This document shows, one piece after another, positions 50,267 through 59,555 of a stretch of DNA of 64,000 bases. How positions within the stretch are numbered: the stretch's first letter is position 1; each line of letters opens with the position of its first letter. The notes beneath the pieces are model-generated. The model had not been told where the DNA came from. It worked only from the letters and a program-made list of their open reading frames with translations, and made no database searches. The DNA comes from CAYLNK01 sp964384675. GTDB taxonomy: Bacteria > Acidobacteriota > Thermoanaerobaculia > UBA5066. The position numbers and the translations under genes were made by a program. The stretch lies in contig CAYLNK010000001.1 of NCBI GenBank assembly GCA_964384675.1, forward strand, positions 1 through 64,000, written 5' to 3'.

Positions 50267-51472
50267 ATGAGAGTTCTCGTCGCGGACAAGTTCGAGGAAT
50301 CGGGGATCCAGGGCCTCCGGGGGATTGGCTGCGAGGTGATCTACGAGCCGAAGCTCGAGGGCGACTCCCTGGGGGCGCGCCTCGCGGAGACGGCGGCGGA
50401 GGTGCTCGTCGTCCGCTCCACGAAGGTCGGGGCCGCCGAGATCGAGCGCGGGGCGGCCCTCGCGCTGATCGTGCGGGCCGGCGCCGGCGTGAACACCATC
50501 GACCTCGCCGCCGCCTCCCAGCGCGCCGTCGCGGTGTCGAACTGCCCGGGGAAGAACTCGATCGCGGTGGCCGAGCTGGCCTGGGGGCTCCTCCTCGCGC
50601 TCGACCGGCGGATCGCCGACCAGACGGCCGACCTGAAGGCCGGCATCTGGAACAAGGCGGAGTACAGCAAGGCGAGGGGCCTCGCCGGCCGCACGCTCGG
50701 CGTGATCGGCACCGGCTCCATCGGGCGCGAGGTGATCGCCCGGGCGAAGGCGTTCGGGATGCCGGTCGTCGCCTGGAGCCGCTCGCTGGACGCGGCCGGC
50801 GCCGCGGCCCTGGGCGTGGCGCGGGCCGAGTCGATCCACGAGCTGGCCCTCGCCTCGGACGCCGTCTCGGTTCACCTCGCGCTGACGAAGGAGACGCGCC
50901 TCCTCCTCGACGCCTCGTTCTTCGGAGCGATGCGGGCGGGCGCGCTCTTCGTGAACACCAGCCGTGGCGAGGTCGTGGACGGCGCCGCGCTCCGGGCCGC
51001 CGTCGACGAGAAGAAGATCCGCGCGGGGCTCGACGTCTTCGAGACCGAGCCGTCGGGCGGTACGGGGACGTTCGAGGACCCGGTCGTCGTGCTGGCCGGC
51101 GTCGTCGGAACGCATCACGTCGGCGCCTCCACCGAGCAGGCGCAGAACGCCATAGCCGCCGAGACGGTGCGGATCGTGGCCGCCTTCAAGTCGACGGGCT
51201 CCGTCCCGAACGCCGTCAACCTCCTCGACCGGACCCCGGCGACGCATCTCCTGTCGATCCGGCACCGCGACCGCGTGGGCGTGCTGGCCCACATCTTCGG
51301 CGAGCTGCGCGAGGCCCGGATCAACGTGGAGCAGACCGAGAACGTGGTGTTCGCCGGCGCCGAGGCGGCGTGCGCGCGGGTCCAGGTGGACCGGGCGCCC
51401 GAGCCCGAGGTGCTGGAGAGGATCCGCAGCGGCCACGAGGACGTCCTCTCGGTCACTCTCACGAAAATCTGA
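50267..51472 (+). CDS. serA: D-3-phosphoglycerate dehydrogenase
   Basis: Oxidises 3-phosphoglycerate to 3-phosphohydroxypyruvate, first step of serine synthesis. 401 residues. The D-isomer dehydrogenase fold has NAD motif GRTLGVIGTGSIGREVI near residue 145, the catalytic Arg region (VRAGAGVNTIDL), the acid in AGLDVFETEP and the catalytic His in GTHHVGAS (canonical PHxGAS is varied here). The C-terminal 75 residues form an ACT domain (HRDRVGVLAHIFGELREARINVEQTEN), usually the serine-sensing part. ATG 50267 is preceded by GGAG. It follows DUF1015 by 84 nt, and 3-phosphoglycerate is also the GpgS acceptor. Confidence 0.93.
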   Translation: MRVLVADKFEESGIQGLRGIGCEVIYEPKLEGDSLGARLAETAAEVLVVRSTKVGAAEIERGAALALIVRAGAGVNTIDLAAASQRAVAVSNCPGKNSIAVAELAWGLLLALDRRIADQTADLKAGIWNKAEYSKARGLAGRTLGVIGTGSIGREVIARAKAFGMPVVAWSRSLDAAGAAALGVARAESIHELALASDAVSVHLALTKETRLLLDASFFGAMRAGALFVNTSRGEVVDGAALRAAVDEKKIRAGLDVFETEPSGGTGTFEDPVVVLAGVVGTHHVGASTEQAQNAIAAETVRIVAAFKSTGSVPNAVNLLDRTPATHLLSIRHRDRVGVLAHIFGELREARINVEQTENVVFAGAEAACARVQVDRAPEPEVLERIRSGHEDVLSVTLTKI

Positions 51473-51501
51473 CCCGCGCAATCGTGCCGGAACATCAGCC
51501 C

Positions 51502-51520
51502 GGCGCATTAACGCCTTTTT
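51502..51520 (+). terminator. Short stem with T5 tract after serA
   Basis: GGCG (51502-51505), loop CATTAA, CGCC (51512-51515), then TTTTT (51516-51520). The stem is only 4 bp, but this T-tract is one of very few in the window and lies 30 nt after the serA stop. Confidence 0.45.
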
Positions 51521-51541
51521 CGGGCGCGGCGGCCGGCGGCT

Positions 51542-51547
51542 CATAAT
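51542..51547 (+). promoter_or_regulatory. Candidate -10 box (CATAAT) for fadD
   Basis: CATAAT, one mismatch from TATAAT, 44 nt before the acyl-CoA synthetase ATG, which has its own strong ribosome site. Confidence 0.5.
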
Positions 51548-51591
51548 TCTCTCCGAGCCGCGTCTCCTGGGCGCGCGGAGGGAGAGAAGGC

Positions 51592-53430
51592 ATGAGTGAC
51601 GCGTTACCGGCCCGTACGCTCCTCGACTACTTCAAGCACGCCGCCTCGAGCGGGAAGGCCGAGCTCCTGGTCTCGAAGGTCAACGGCGCCTGGACGCCGG
51701 TCTCGGCCGAGGAGTTCGGCCGCAAGACACGCGGCTTCTCGCTCGGGCTCGCGTCGCTGGGGGTCGACCGTGGCGACCGGGTGGCGATCCTCTCGGAGAA
51801 CCGGCCGGAGTGGCCGATCACCGACTTCGCCACGCTCGCCCTCGGCGCCATGACGGTGCCCATCTACACGACGTACTTCGCGCCGCAGGTGGAGTACATC
51901 CTGCGGGACTCCGAGGCGAAGGTCATCGTCGTCTCGAGCACGGCCGAGCTCGCCAAGGTGATGGACGGGCGCTCCCGCTGCCCGGACCTCCAGTTCGTGG
52001 TGCTGGTCGAGGGGGACGTCCCGAACCAGCCCGGCGTCGTCACGTTCGACAGCGTCATCCGGCGAGGCGAGCAGATCCTCAAGCAGAACCCCAACGACTT
52101 CGAGGAGCGGATGTCCACGGTCGAGCCCGAGGACTTCGCCACCATGATCTACACGTCGGGGACCACGGGGGAGCCGAAGGGCGCGGTCCTCTCCCACGGG
52201 AACTTCGTCTCCAACGTGAAGACCACCTCCACGCTCTTCGAGGCCAGCGACCAGATGGTGGCCCTCTCCTTCCTGCCGCTCGCGCACGTCTTCGAGAGGA
52301 TGGGGGACTACCTCTACTTCTCGCGGCGGGTCACCATCGCCTACGCGGAGTCGATCGAGAAGCTGGCGGACAACTTCGCCGAGATCAAGCCGCACTTCTT
52401 CGCGGCTGTGCCGCGTGTGTACGAGAAGATCCTGGCCCGGGTGATGGCGGCCATCGAGCAGGCGCCCACCCTGCGCCGCAAGATCTTCGAGTGGGGGACG
52501 AAGACCGGCAAGGACTACGCCGCGCTCGTCGAGCACAAGCAAGCGGTCCCCGGCTTCCTCGACTTCAAGTACAAGCTGGCCGACAAGCTCGTCTTCTCGA
52601 AGATCAAGGCGCGTCTCGGCGGCCGCTTCCTCTTCGCGATCTCGGGAGGCGCGCCCCTTTCGAAGGAGGTGGCCGAGTTCTTCTGGGGCGCGGGCGTGCA
52701 GATCTTCGAGGGGTACGGGCTCACCGAGACGAGCCCCGTCCTCACCTGCAACCGGCCCGGCGACTACCGGCTCGGCACGGTCGGCAAGCCGCTCCCGGGC
52801 GTGACCATCAAGCTGGCCGAGGACGGCGAGGTGCTGGCCAAGGGTCCGAACATCATGTGGGGCTACTGGAAGAAGCCGGAGGAGACCGCCAAGGTGTTCG
52901 ACCCGGAGGGTTGGTTCCACACCGGCGACGTCGGGGTGATCGACAACGACGGGTTCCTCACCCTGACCGACCGGAAGAAGGAGATCCTGGTCAACTCGAA
53001 CGGCAAGAACATCGCGCCGGCGCCGATCGAGGGCGCTCTCAAGATGGTCCGCTACGTCGGCTCGGCCGTGCTGATCGGCGACCGCCGCAAGTTCCTCTCG
53101 GCCCTCATCGTCCCGAACTTCGAACGGCTCGAGAGCTGGGCCATCGCGAACGGGGTCGACTTCCGGTCCCGGGACGACCTGATCCGGAGCCCGAAGGTCC
53201 GCGGCCTCTACCAGCAGGCGATCGACATCATCAACGGTGACGAGCCGTCGGAGAGGTGCATCCGCGCCTTCGCCCTGGTGGGAACCGACTTCTCGATCGA
53301 GGGCGGAGAGCTGACGCCGACGCTGAAGGTGAAGCGCCGCGTGATCGTCACGAAGTACAAGGAGCTGATCGACGCGATCTACGACCAGGCCGAGGCGCAA
53401 GGGGTGGCGCTCTCGGCCGAGGAGGAGTAG
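51592..53430 (+). CDS. Long-chain fatty acid-CoA ligase (FadD15/ACSL-like)
   Basis: 612 residues, AMP-forming acyl-CoA synthetase. P-loop MIYTSGTTGEPKGAVLSH near residue 185; GYGLTETSPVLTC near residue 378; GWFHTGDVGVIDNDG; and the hinge/lysine region KEILVNSNGKNIAPAPIE near residue 475. The insert in the middle (PRVYEKILARVM, 265-340) is characteristic of the long-chain group. It activates fatty acids for degradation or lipid synthesis at the inner membrane. ATG 51592 has GGAGGGAG at good spacing. It converges with the Nudix gene 6 bp away. Confidence 0.92.
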   Translation: MSDALPARTLLDYFKHAASSGKAELLVSKVNGAWTPVSAEEFGRKTRGFSLGLASLGVDRGDRVAILSENRPEWPITDFATLALGAMTVPIYTTYFAPQVEYILRDSEAKVIVVSSTAELAKVMDGRSRCPDLQFVVLVEGDVPNQPGVVTFDSVIRRGEQILKQNPNDFEERMSTVEPEDFATMIYTSGTTGEPKGAVLSHGNFVSNVKTTSTLFEASDQMVALSFLPLAHVFERMGDYLYFSRRVTIAYAESIEKLADNFAEIKPHFFAAVPRVYEKILARVMAAIEQAPTLRRKIFEWGTKTGKDYAALVEHKQAVPGFLDFKYKLADKLVFSKIKARLGGRFLFAISGGAPLSKEVAEFFWGAGVQIFEGYGLTETSPVLTCNRPGDYRLGTVGKPLPGVTIKLAEDGEVLAKGPNIMWGYWKKPEETAKVFDPEGWFHTGDVGVIDNDGFLTLTDRKKEILVNSNGKNIAPAPIEGALKMVRYVGSAVLIGDRRKFLSALIVPNFERLESWAIANGVDFRSRDDLIRSPKVRGLYQQAIDIINGDEPSERCIRAFALVGTDFSIEGGELTPTLKVKRRVIVTKYKELIDAIYDQAEAQGVALSAEEE

Positions 53431-53436
53431 GCGGCC

Positions 53437-54009
53437 TCAGAGCCGCGCGGCGAGCTTCCGGAGCATCCGGGTCGAGCCCGGCTCGTTCATGAGGCGGGCC
53501 GCCTCGTCCAGGTCGAACCAGGCGAGCGCCACGGACTCGGCGTCGTCCCGAAGGATCTCGTCCGGGCGTTCGGTCAACGCCGCGTAGCGGACGTCGTGGT
53601 GAAGGTGGTGCGGCTCGCCCTTCGCCGCCGGGATGTCGTGGACGTGGACGTCGAGGATCGACGGGGAGAGGAGCGTCAGGTCGGAGAGGCCCGACTCTTC
53701 CTGGCCCTCCCGCAGGGCGGTGATCGCGGCGTCGCGGTCCCCCTCGTCGTGGCCGCCCATCTGGAGCCAGCGGCCGAGGCGACGGTGGTGGTGGAGGAGC
53801 ACCTTCCCCGTGGCGCGGCAGGCGATGAAGACGCTGCCGGTGACGTGGCCCGGCGCGTAGTGCCGGCGCGAGAAGCACTCCGGCGACGACTCCACGAGGG
53901 TGACGATGGCGTCGCGGTCGCGCGCCTCCTCGGCGTCGGCGGGGACGAGAGCCAGCAGGGAAGCGCGAAGCGCGGCGCGGGGCGGGTCCAGCGGACCGGG
54001 CTCGGTCAC
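53437..54009 (-). CDS. Nudix hydrolase, variant Nudix box
   Basis: 190 residues with one Nudix fold. The box reads G-HDEGD-R-DAAITAL-RE-GQEESG. The RE and EE metal-binding residues are kept, but the first conserved Glu (after G-x5) is Arg. Activity is still likely because catalytic metal ligands come mainly from the REuxEE part. The substrate is a nucleoside diphosphate linked compound by family; no specific one is evident. GTG 54009 overlaps the TGA of the YtcJ-like gene (GTGA), so the two are translated together. Confidence 0.85.
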   Translation of the reverse strand: MTEPGPLDPPRAALRASLLALVPADAEEARDRDAIVTLVESSPECFSRRHYAPGHVTGSVFIACRATGKVLLHHHRRLGRWLQMGGHDEGDRDAAITALREGQEESGLSDLTLLSPSILDVHVHDIPAAKGEPHHLHHDVRYAALTERPDEILRDDAESVALAWFDLDEAARLMNEPGSTRMLRKLAARL

Positions 54010-55658
54010 CGCCCCGCCTCGAAGACGACGCGCCCACCCACGACCGTCAGCTCGACCGGAGTCGTCAGGATCTTCCGCGGGTCGCTCGCCTCGGCGGCGA
54101 AGAGGTCGGCCCCGAAGACCACCAGGTCGGCCAGCTTTCCTGGCTCGAGCGTCCCCTTCCGGTCCTCGGTCCCCTCCGCGTACGCGCTCCCCCGGGTGTA
54201 GAGGTCGAGGGCCTCCGCCAGCGTCAGCTTTTCCTCCGGCTTGAACCCTCCCTTCGGGCCGCCGCCGTCCGGCGCCTCGCGGGCCACGGCCGAGTAGAGG
54301 CCGCGCCGCGGGTCGAGCGGCTCGACCGACCAGTCGGTGCCGAAGGCGACGTGGATCCCCCTGGCGAGGAAGGCGCGCGCGTTGTAGGCGTCCTTCAGGC
54401 GCTCCTTGCCGATCCGCTTCTCGGCCCAGCGCATGTCGGTGGTGGCGTGCGTCGGCTGGATCGAGGCGATGACGCCCAGGTCGCGGTAGCGGTCGAGGTC
54501 CGCCGCGCGCACCACCTGCGCGTGCTCGATCCGGAAGCGCCGGTCGCGGCGCCCGTGCTTCGCGACGATCGCCGCGACGGCGTCGAGCACAAGCGCGTTG
54601 GCGCGGTCGCCGATGGCGTGGACGGCGAGCTGAAGTCCGTGGCGGTCGGCCTCCTCCACCATCCGGGAGAGCTCGGGGATCGGGGTGACGAAGAGGCCGG
54701 ACGTCTTCGGGTCGTCGGCGTACGGCGCGAAGAACGCCGCGGTGCCGGCGCCCATCGAGCCGTCGGCGTACAGCTTCACGGCGCCGACGCGCACCCAGTC
54801 GTCGCCGAGCCCGGTGGAGACGCCCCCGGCGATCAGGGCCGGGAGCGTCTCGGCGGCGCGCCAGACGTTGATCCGCGCGGTCAGCTCGCCGGCCCGCGCC
54901 AGCTCGACGTAGGTCCGGAGGGCGTCGGCGTCGGAGGCGTCCTGCAGCGACGTGACGCCGAGCCGGGCGGCCTCCTTCAGGGCGCCCCGCACGGCGCGGA
55001 GGTTCTGCTCGTGGGTCGCGGGCGGGACGACCTTCGCCACCAGATCGATCGCGTTGTCCTTCAGGATTCCGGTCGGCTCGCCCGCGGCGTCCCTCACGAT
55101 CGTGCCGCCTTCGGGATCGGGCGTCGTGCGGTCGATCCGGGCGGCCGCGAGTGCCGCTCCGTTCGCGAGCGCCATGTGCCCGTCGACGCGGTCGACGAGG
55201 ACCGGGTTGTGGGGTGTGACGCGGTCGAGAGACGCGCGAGCGGGCGGCCTCTTCGACGGCCACGTCTCGTGGTCCCAGCGCCCGCCCAGCACCCACTCGC
55301 CCTTCCTGAGCCCCTTCACGTGCTCGCCCACGCGGCGGGCCATCTCCTCCTCGTCGCGCGAGCTCCGGAGGTCCACGGAGAGGAGTCCGTGCCCGCTGGA
55401 GAGGACGTGGGTGTGCGCGTCGTTGATCCCCGGGACGACGAGCCGCCCGGCGAGGGGGACGACGCGGGTGGTCTTGCCGATCCACGGGGCGACCTCGGCG
55501 TCGGAGCCGATCGCGACGATGCGGCCGTCGGCGATGGCGACCGCGGTGGCGGCCGGAAGGCCCTTGCCGGGCCAGATCTTCCCGCCGGTGAGGACGAGCG
55601 TGGCCTCGCGGGGGAGGGCGAGGAGAGCCGGGAGGACGAGCGACAGGCCGATCACCAT
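54006..55658 (-). CDS. YtcJ-like metal-dependent amidohydrolase
   Basis: 550 residues, amidohydrolase superfamily, YtcJ/N-substituted formamide deformylase group. The metal HxH is present in VPGINDAHTHVLSSG near residue 80, with later histidines in LAVHAIGDRANALVLD, RIEHAQVVRAADL and a terminal aspartate in VAFGTDWSVEPLDP. A short hydrophobic N-terminus (MVIGLSLVLPALLALP) may be a signal peptide. Substrate unknown. ATG 55658 has no ribosome site; TAACCT ends 6 nt upstream, suggesting a leaderless transcript. It overlaps the Nudix gene by 4 nt. Confidence 0.85.
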   Translation of the reverse strand: MVIGLSLVLPALLALPREATLVLTGGKIWPGKGLPAATAVAIADGRIVAIGSDAEVAPWIGKTTRVVPLAGRLVVPGINDAHTHVLSSGHGLLSVDLRSSRDEEEMARRVGEHVKGLRKGEWVLGGRWDHETWPSKRPPARASLDRVTPHNPVLVDRVDGHMALANGAALAAARIDRTTPDPEGGTIVRDAAGEPTGILKDNAIDLVAKVVPPATHEQNLRAVRGALKEAARLGVTSLQDASDADALRTYVELARAGELTARINVWRAAETLPALIAGGVSTGLGDDWVRVGAVKLYADGSMGAGTAAFFAPYADDPKTSGLFVTPIPELSRMVEEADRHGLQLAVHAIGDRANALVLDAVAAIVAKHGRRDRRFRIEHAQVVRAADLDRYRDLGVIASIQPTHATTDMRWAEKRIGKERLKDAYNARAFLARGIHVAFGTDWSVEPLDPRRGLYSAVAREAPDGGGPKGGFKPEEKLTLAEALDLYTRGSAYAEGTEDRKGTLEPGKLADLVVFGADLFAAEASDPRKILTTPVELTVVGGRVVFEAGR

Positions 55659-55664
55659 GCCGCG

Positions 55665-55670
55665 AGGTTA
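55665..55670 (-). promoter_or_regulatory. TAACCT box before the YtcJ-like gene
   Basis: AGGTTA on the plus strand reads TAACCT on the minus strand, 6 nt before the ATG at 55658; fits TAnnnT with a leaderless start. Confidence 0.35.
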
Positions 55671-55722
55671 CCTTCGACCGGGGCGGGAGCGGAGCCTGGA
55701 TCACGACCTCGGGCCGGCGGCC

Positions 55723-55728
55723 TAAGAT
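55723..55728 (+). promoter_or_regulatory. TAAGAT box before the sensor kinase
   Basis: TAAGAT ends 5 nt before the GTG start at 55734; no leader or separate ribosome site fits between. It is divergent from the TAACCT box at 55665-55670. Confidence 0.4.
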
Positions 55729-55733
55729 GGGAC

Positions 55734-58700
55734 GTGCGCGGTGCGGCGGCATTCCTGAGCGTCGGGCTCGCCCTGGCCGGCGCGGGGCGCGTCGCGGCGG
55801 CCGCCGGCGTCCTCCCTCCGGATCCGCGCTACGTTTTCGAGCACGTCGGCGAGGAGAAGGGCTTCGCGACGCGGACGGTGGTCTCCCTCTGCCAGGACCG
55901 CGAGGGGTTCCTCTGGGTCGGCACGCTGAACGGTCTCCATCGCTTCGACGGCGCGTCGTTCCAGCTGCTCTCCGGCCCGGGGGGCGTGCCCGAGACGGCC
56001 GTCTACTCCGTGCGAGAGGCGCCCGACGGCACGCTCTTCGTCTCGACCGGCGCGGGCCTCTACCAGCGCGCCCGTGGGCGGTTCGAGAAGGTGTCGCTCC
56101 CCGCGCAGGCGGATTCGCTGGAGGCCTTCGAGCCTTTCGCCTTCGACGGACGGGGGCGCCTCCTCGTGGCCACGTCGTCGGGCCTCCTCCGCCGCACGGA
56201 CGGCGTCATCGAGCCGATCGGCCCGCCCCTGCCGGTCTCGGCCGTTCACGCCTCGCCGGCGGGCGAGCTCTGGTGCGCGAGCGGCACACGGGCCTTCAGG
56301 CTGACGCCGACCGGTGCGGTCGCCCACGAGGTCTCCGGCCTCCCGGGAGACGCGGTCCGGTCGTTCGCGTCCGCTCCGGACGGTACCCTCTGGATCCGGA
56401 CGGCCCGCCACCTCCTGCGGCGGGACGGGGATCGCTTCGTGCTCGACGACGACGGTCTGCCGGGCGGAAACGACTACGGCGGGCCGTTCGCCGACCGGTT
56501 CGGGGAGCTGTGGGTCCCGACCCCGGTCGGACTCTACCGCCGCGAGGCGGGGCGCTGGCGCCGGCTCGGACGCGCGCAGGGGATGGGAGCCAACGCCGTG
56601 ATCGCCGTGACCGAGGACCGCGAGGGAGCGCTCTGGATCGGTTTCGGCGGCGCGGGCCTCGACCGGTGGCCGGGACGGCGCCTCTGGTCGGCCTGGGGCG
56701 CCGAGGAAGGCCTTCCGAACGAGGTCGTCTGGGGGATGGTGCGCGACCCCGCGGGTCGGCTCCTCATCGCCACGAGCGACGGGCTCGCCATCGTCGATCC
56801 GGGGCGGCCCGGGATCCGTGTCGTGAACGAGAGAGACGGCCTGGCCGGCCGGACGGTGCGCCACCTCGCCGCCGCGTCGGACGGCTCCGTCTGGGCCCTC
56901 TCGGTGCCCGGAGGCCTCTCGCGAATCGATCCTTCGCGGGGGACCGCGCGCGCGATCCACGATCTCCCCGAGCCGCCCGTCAACGTCTCGGCGTCGCCCG
57001 ACGGGACGCCGTACCTGGTGAGCCGGAACCACGTCTTTCGGCTCGGGGACCGTCTCCTCGAGCTGCCGTTCCCGTCCGGGCTCGAAGGGATGGCGGGCCG
57101 CCTGGTCGCGGCGAACGGCGGCGTCCTCTGGGAACGGAGCCGCTCGGGGCTCTTCCGCTTCGACGGGACGCGCTGGAGGCTCTTCACCGAAGCCGACGGC
57201 CTCCTCCCCGGCGCCGTCGACGAGGTGGGCGCGGTGACCGCGGACGAGGCCTGGGTTCGCTATCGCTCCTCACCGGCCATCTCCCGGGTGCGGCTCCGCG
57301 GAGGCGGGCTCGACGTCCGGCATTTCCGGCGATCCGACGGGCTCCTCGACACCGCGCCGTTCTTCATCGGCCGCGACGCGGGCGGGCGGGTCTTCCTCGG
57401 AGGCGAGAACGGGATCTCCGTCGTGGCGCCGGACGGACGGGTCCGGAGCCTCACCCGCGCGGACGGGCTGATCTGGAACGACTGCTCCGACGGGGCGTTC
57501 CTGGCGGAGCCGGACGGCAGCGTGCTCGTCGGCACCAGCCGGGGGCTCGCGCGGTACGACCCGACCGGAGGGGAGGAGCTTCCGGGGGCGCCCGCGGTGG
57601 CGTTGACCTCGGTCACGCTGGGCGGGCGGGAGGCGATCCCCGGAGGGGAGGTGCCGTGGAGCCGGCGCCTCCTGGTGGCCCGGTTCGCGGCGCTGACGTA
57701 CCGCAGCCGCGGCGACGTGCGCTTCCGGTACCGGCTCTCGGGCCTCGAGTCCGAGGCGACCGAGACCGCGCTGCGGGAGGCGCGCTATCCGGCCCTGCCG
57801 GCCGGCACCTATCGGTTCGAGGTGTCGTGCCGCTCCGCCGCCGGGCTCTGGAGCGCACGTCCGGCCGCCTTCGATCTGACGATCCTGCCCCCGTGGTGGC
57901 AGACGTGGCCGTTCCGGCTCGGCGTCGCGGTCGTGGTCCTCGCGGCCGGCGCCGGGGCGGTCAAGCTGCGTGTGGCCCGCCTGGAGCGCCGTCAGGCGCA
58001 GCTCGAGGCGCAGGTGACGGAGCGGACGCGCCTCCTGGACGAGCGGAATCGCGACCTTCAGCGGGCCAACCTGCGGCTCGGGGAAGCCCAGAAGCGGCTG
58101 GCGGACCTGCAGCTGAGCGCTCCCGACAGCCTCGGCAGCCTGGGCGACTGGGGGCGCCGGCTGGCCGGGGAGACCGCGCGGATGGCCGGGCTCGAGGCGC
58201 TCGACGTCTTCCGCCGCAACGGTGAGACGGTGACGCCGCTCTTCCCCACGACACGCCCGGTGCCGTCGGCGGACGAGCTGCGCGCCGCGGCGGGATTCGG
58301 CGGGGCCGCCCCGCGGGGGACCGGACTGGTTCCGGTCCTGGGTCCGACCGGAGAGCTGCACGGCGCTCTCGCGATCGACGGTTCGCTGGACCGTCTGGGC
58401 GACGTCGAGCGTCAGCTCCTCGAGACGCTGGCGCGCCACCTCGGGACGACCCTCGACATGGCGAGCCTGCGGCGCAGGCTACAGGACGCCCAGAACGAGA
58501 GGGAGGCGAGCCGGGTGGAGCTCCATCGCAGGGGGATCGACACGCTCCGCGAATGCCCTCGCTGCGGCCGCTGCTACGACCAGCGTCTCGAGCGGTGCGA
58601 AGCGGACGGCGCGGAGCTCGCGTCGACGCGGCTGCTGCCGCTCCGGCTCGGGGGCCGCTACCGGCTGCGCCGGCTCCTCGGCGAGGGCGGCATGGGAGCC

Positions 58701-59555
58701 GTCTTCCTGGCCGTCGACGAAGCGACGGGCTTGCGACGGGCGGTCAAGATCGTGCGGGCCGAGCACCTCAACGACGTGGTCGTGAGGACGCGGTTCGAGC
58801 GCGAGGCGCAGCTGGTGGCGCGTATCGCTCACCCGGGCGTCGTGAGCCACGTCGACTCCGGCGAGCTGCCGGACGGCTCGAGGTTCCTCGTCATGGAGCT
58901 TCTCGAGGGCTTCGACCTGGGACGGATCCTCGAGGCTCGCGGTCCCGGCACCCCAGCCCAGGTGGCCGAGGTCCTGCGCCAGGCCGGTGCGGCCCTCCAG
59001 GCGGCGCACCTCCTCGGCGTCCTGCACCGCGACCTGAAGCCGTCGAACCTGTTCCTGCAGCCGCGCCCGGATGGCTTCGAGGTGAAGGTCGTCGACTTCG
59101 GCCTCGCCAAGTCGATGGGCGAGAAGAGCAAGGCCACCCAGACGGGCTTCGTGGTCGGGAGCCCGATGTACATGTCCCCCGAGCAGATCCGGGAGGAGAG
59201 CCTGGACGGACGCTCCGATCTTTTCTCGCTCGCGTCGGTGGGCTACGAGCTCCTCACCGGCGTGGCCCCCTTCGAGGGTCCGAACGTCGCGGAGATCTTC
59301 ACCCGCATCCTCCAGCAGGCGCCGGCATCGTTCACCAGGTACCTGCCCGGCTTCCCGCCCGACGTGGAGGCGGTCTACACCTCGGCCTTCGAGAAGAAGC
59401 CGGCGCGACGTCCCGCCGGGGTCGGAGCCTGGGTGGCGCGCGTGGTTCCGGCGCTGGAGGGCGTTCCGCCGACCGTGTCCGGCTGGCCGATCCCGGCGAT
59501 TCGTGCCGAGGCGGCGGCGTTCGTGTCCGGGTTCGTTGCAGAATCCGCCGGATGA
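55734..59555 (+). CDS. Sensor with Reg_prop propeller, Y_Y_Y domain and cytoplasmic Ser/Thr kinase
   Basis: 1273 residues. Signal sequence 1-26; two-component-regulator propeller repeats (about 30-640, e.g. DREGFLWVGTLNGLHRFDG, DREGALWIGFGGAGLDRW); Y_Y_Y domain (about 654-720, FRYRLSGLE); transmembrane helix (about 724-745); coiled coil to about 795; GAF-like domain (about 800-920); a four-Cys zinc-ribbon-like knuckle (C941, C944, C947, C955); then a Hanks-type kinase (about 973-1245) with GEGGMG loop, K1005, HRDLKPSN (D1100), DFG (D1121), SPMYMSPEQ. All kinase catalytic residues are kept. This ectodomain is normally joined to histidine kinases, GGDEF or LuxR outputs. GTG 55734 is the in-frame start giving the signal peptide. 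It overlaps the glycosyltransferase gene by ATGA. The ligand is probably a glycan (family analogy). Confidence 0.88.
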   Translation: MRGAAAFLSVGLALAGAGRVAAAAGVLPPDPRYVFEHVGEEKGFATRTVVSLCQDREGFLWVGTLNGLHRFDGASFQLLSGPGGVPETAVYSVREAPDGTLFVSTGAGLYQRARGRFEKVSLPAQADSLEAFEPFAFDGRGRLLVATSSGLLRRTDGVIEPIGPPLPVSAVHASPAGELWCASGTRAFRLTPTGAVAHEVSGLPGDAVRSFASAPDGTLWIRTARHLLRRDGDRFVLDDDGLPGGNDYGGPFADRFGELWVPTPVGLYRREAGRWRRLGRAQGMGANAVIAVTEDREGALWIGFGGAGLDRWPGRRLWSAWGAEEGLPNEVVWGMVRDPAGRLLIATSDGLAIVDPGRPGIRVVNERDGLAGRTVRHLAAASDGSVWALSVPGGLSRIDPSRGTARAIHDLPEPPVNVSASPDGTPYLVSRNHVFRLGDRLLELPFPSGLEGMAGRLVAANGGVLWERSRSGLFRFDGTRWRLFTEADGLLPGAVDEVGAVTADEAWVRYRSSPAISRVRLRGGGLDVRHFRRSDGLLDTAPFFIGRDAGGRVFLGGENGISVVAPDGRVRSLTRADGLIWNDCSDGAFLAEPDGSVLVGTSRGLARYDPTGGEELPGAPAVALTSVTLGGREAIPGGEVPWSRRLLVARFAALTYRSRGDVRFRYRLSGLESEATETALREARYPALPAGTYRFEVSCRSAAGLWSARPAAFDLTILPPWWQTWPFRLGVAVVVLAAGAGAVKLRVARLERRQAQLEAQVTERTRLLDERNRDLQRANLRLGEAQKRLADLQLSAPDSLGSLGDWGRRLAGETARMAGLEALDVFRRNGETVTPLFPTTRPVPSADELRAAAGFGGAAPRGTGLVPVLGPTGELHGALAIDGSLDRLGDVERQLLETLARHLGTTLDMASLRRRLQDAQNEREASRVELHRRGIDTLRECPRCGRCYDQRLERCEADGAELASTRLLPLRLGGRYRLRRLLGEGGMGAVFLAVDEATGLRRAVKIVRAEHLNDVVVRTRFEREAQLVARIAHPGVVSHVDSGELPDGSRFLVMELLEGFDLGRILEARGPGTPAQVAEVLRQAGAALQAAHLLGVLHRDLKPSNLFLQPRPDGFEVKVVDFGLAKSMGEKSKATQTGFVVGSPMYMSPEQIREESLDGRSDLFSLASVGYELLTGVAPFEGPNVAEIFTRILQQAPASFTRYLPGFPPDVEAVYTSAFEKKPARRPAGVGAWVARVVPALEGVPPTVSGWPIPAIRAEAAAFVSGFVAESAG

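Noticed and set aside
55734..59555. Reading this gene as a hybrid two-component histidine kinase
   Set aside because: There is no HisKA/HATPase or receiver signature; the C-terminus has all the Hanks-type Ser/Thr kinase motifs.
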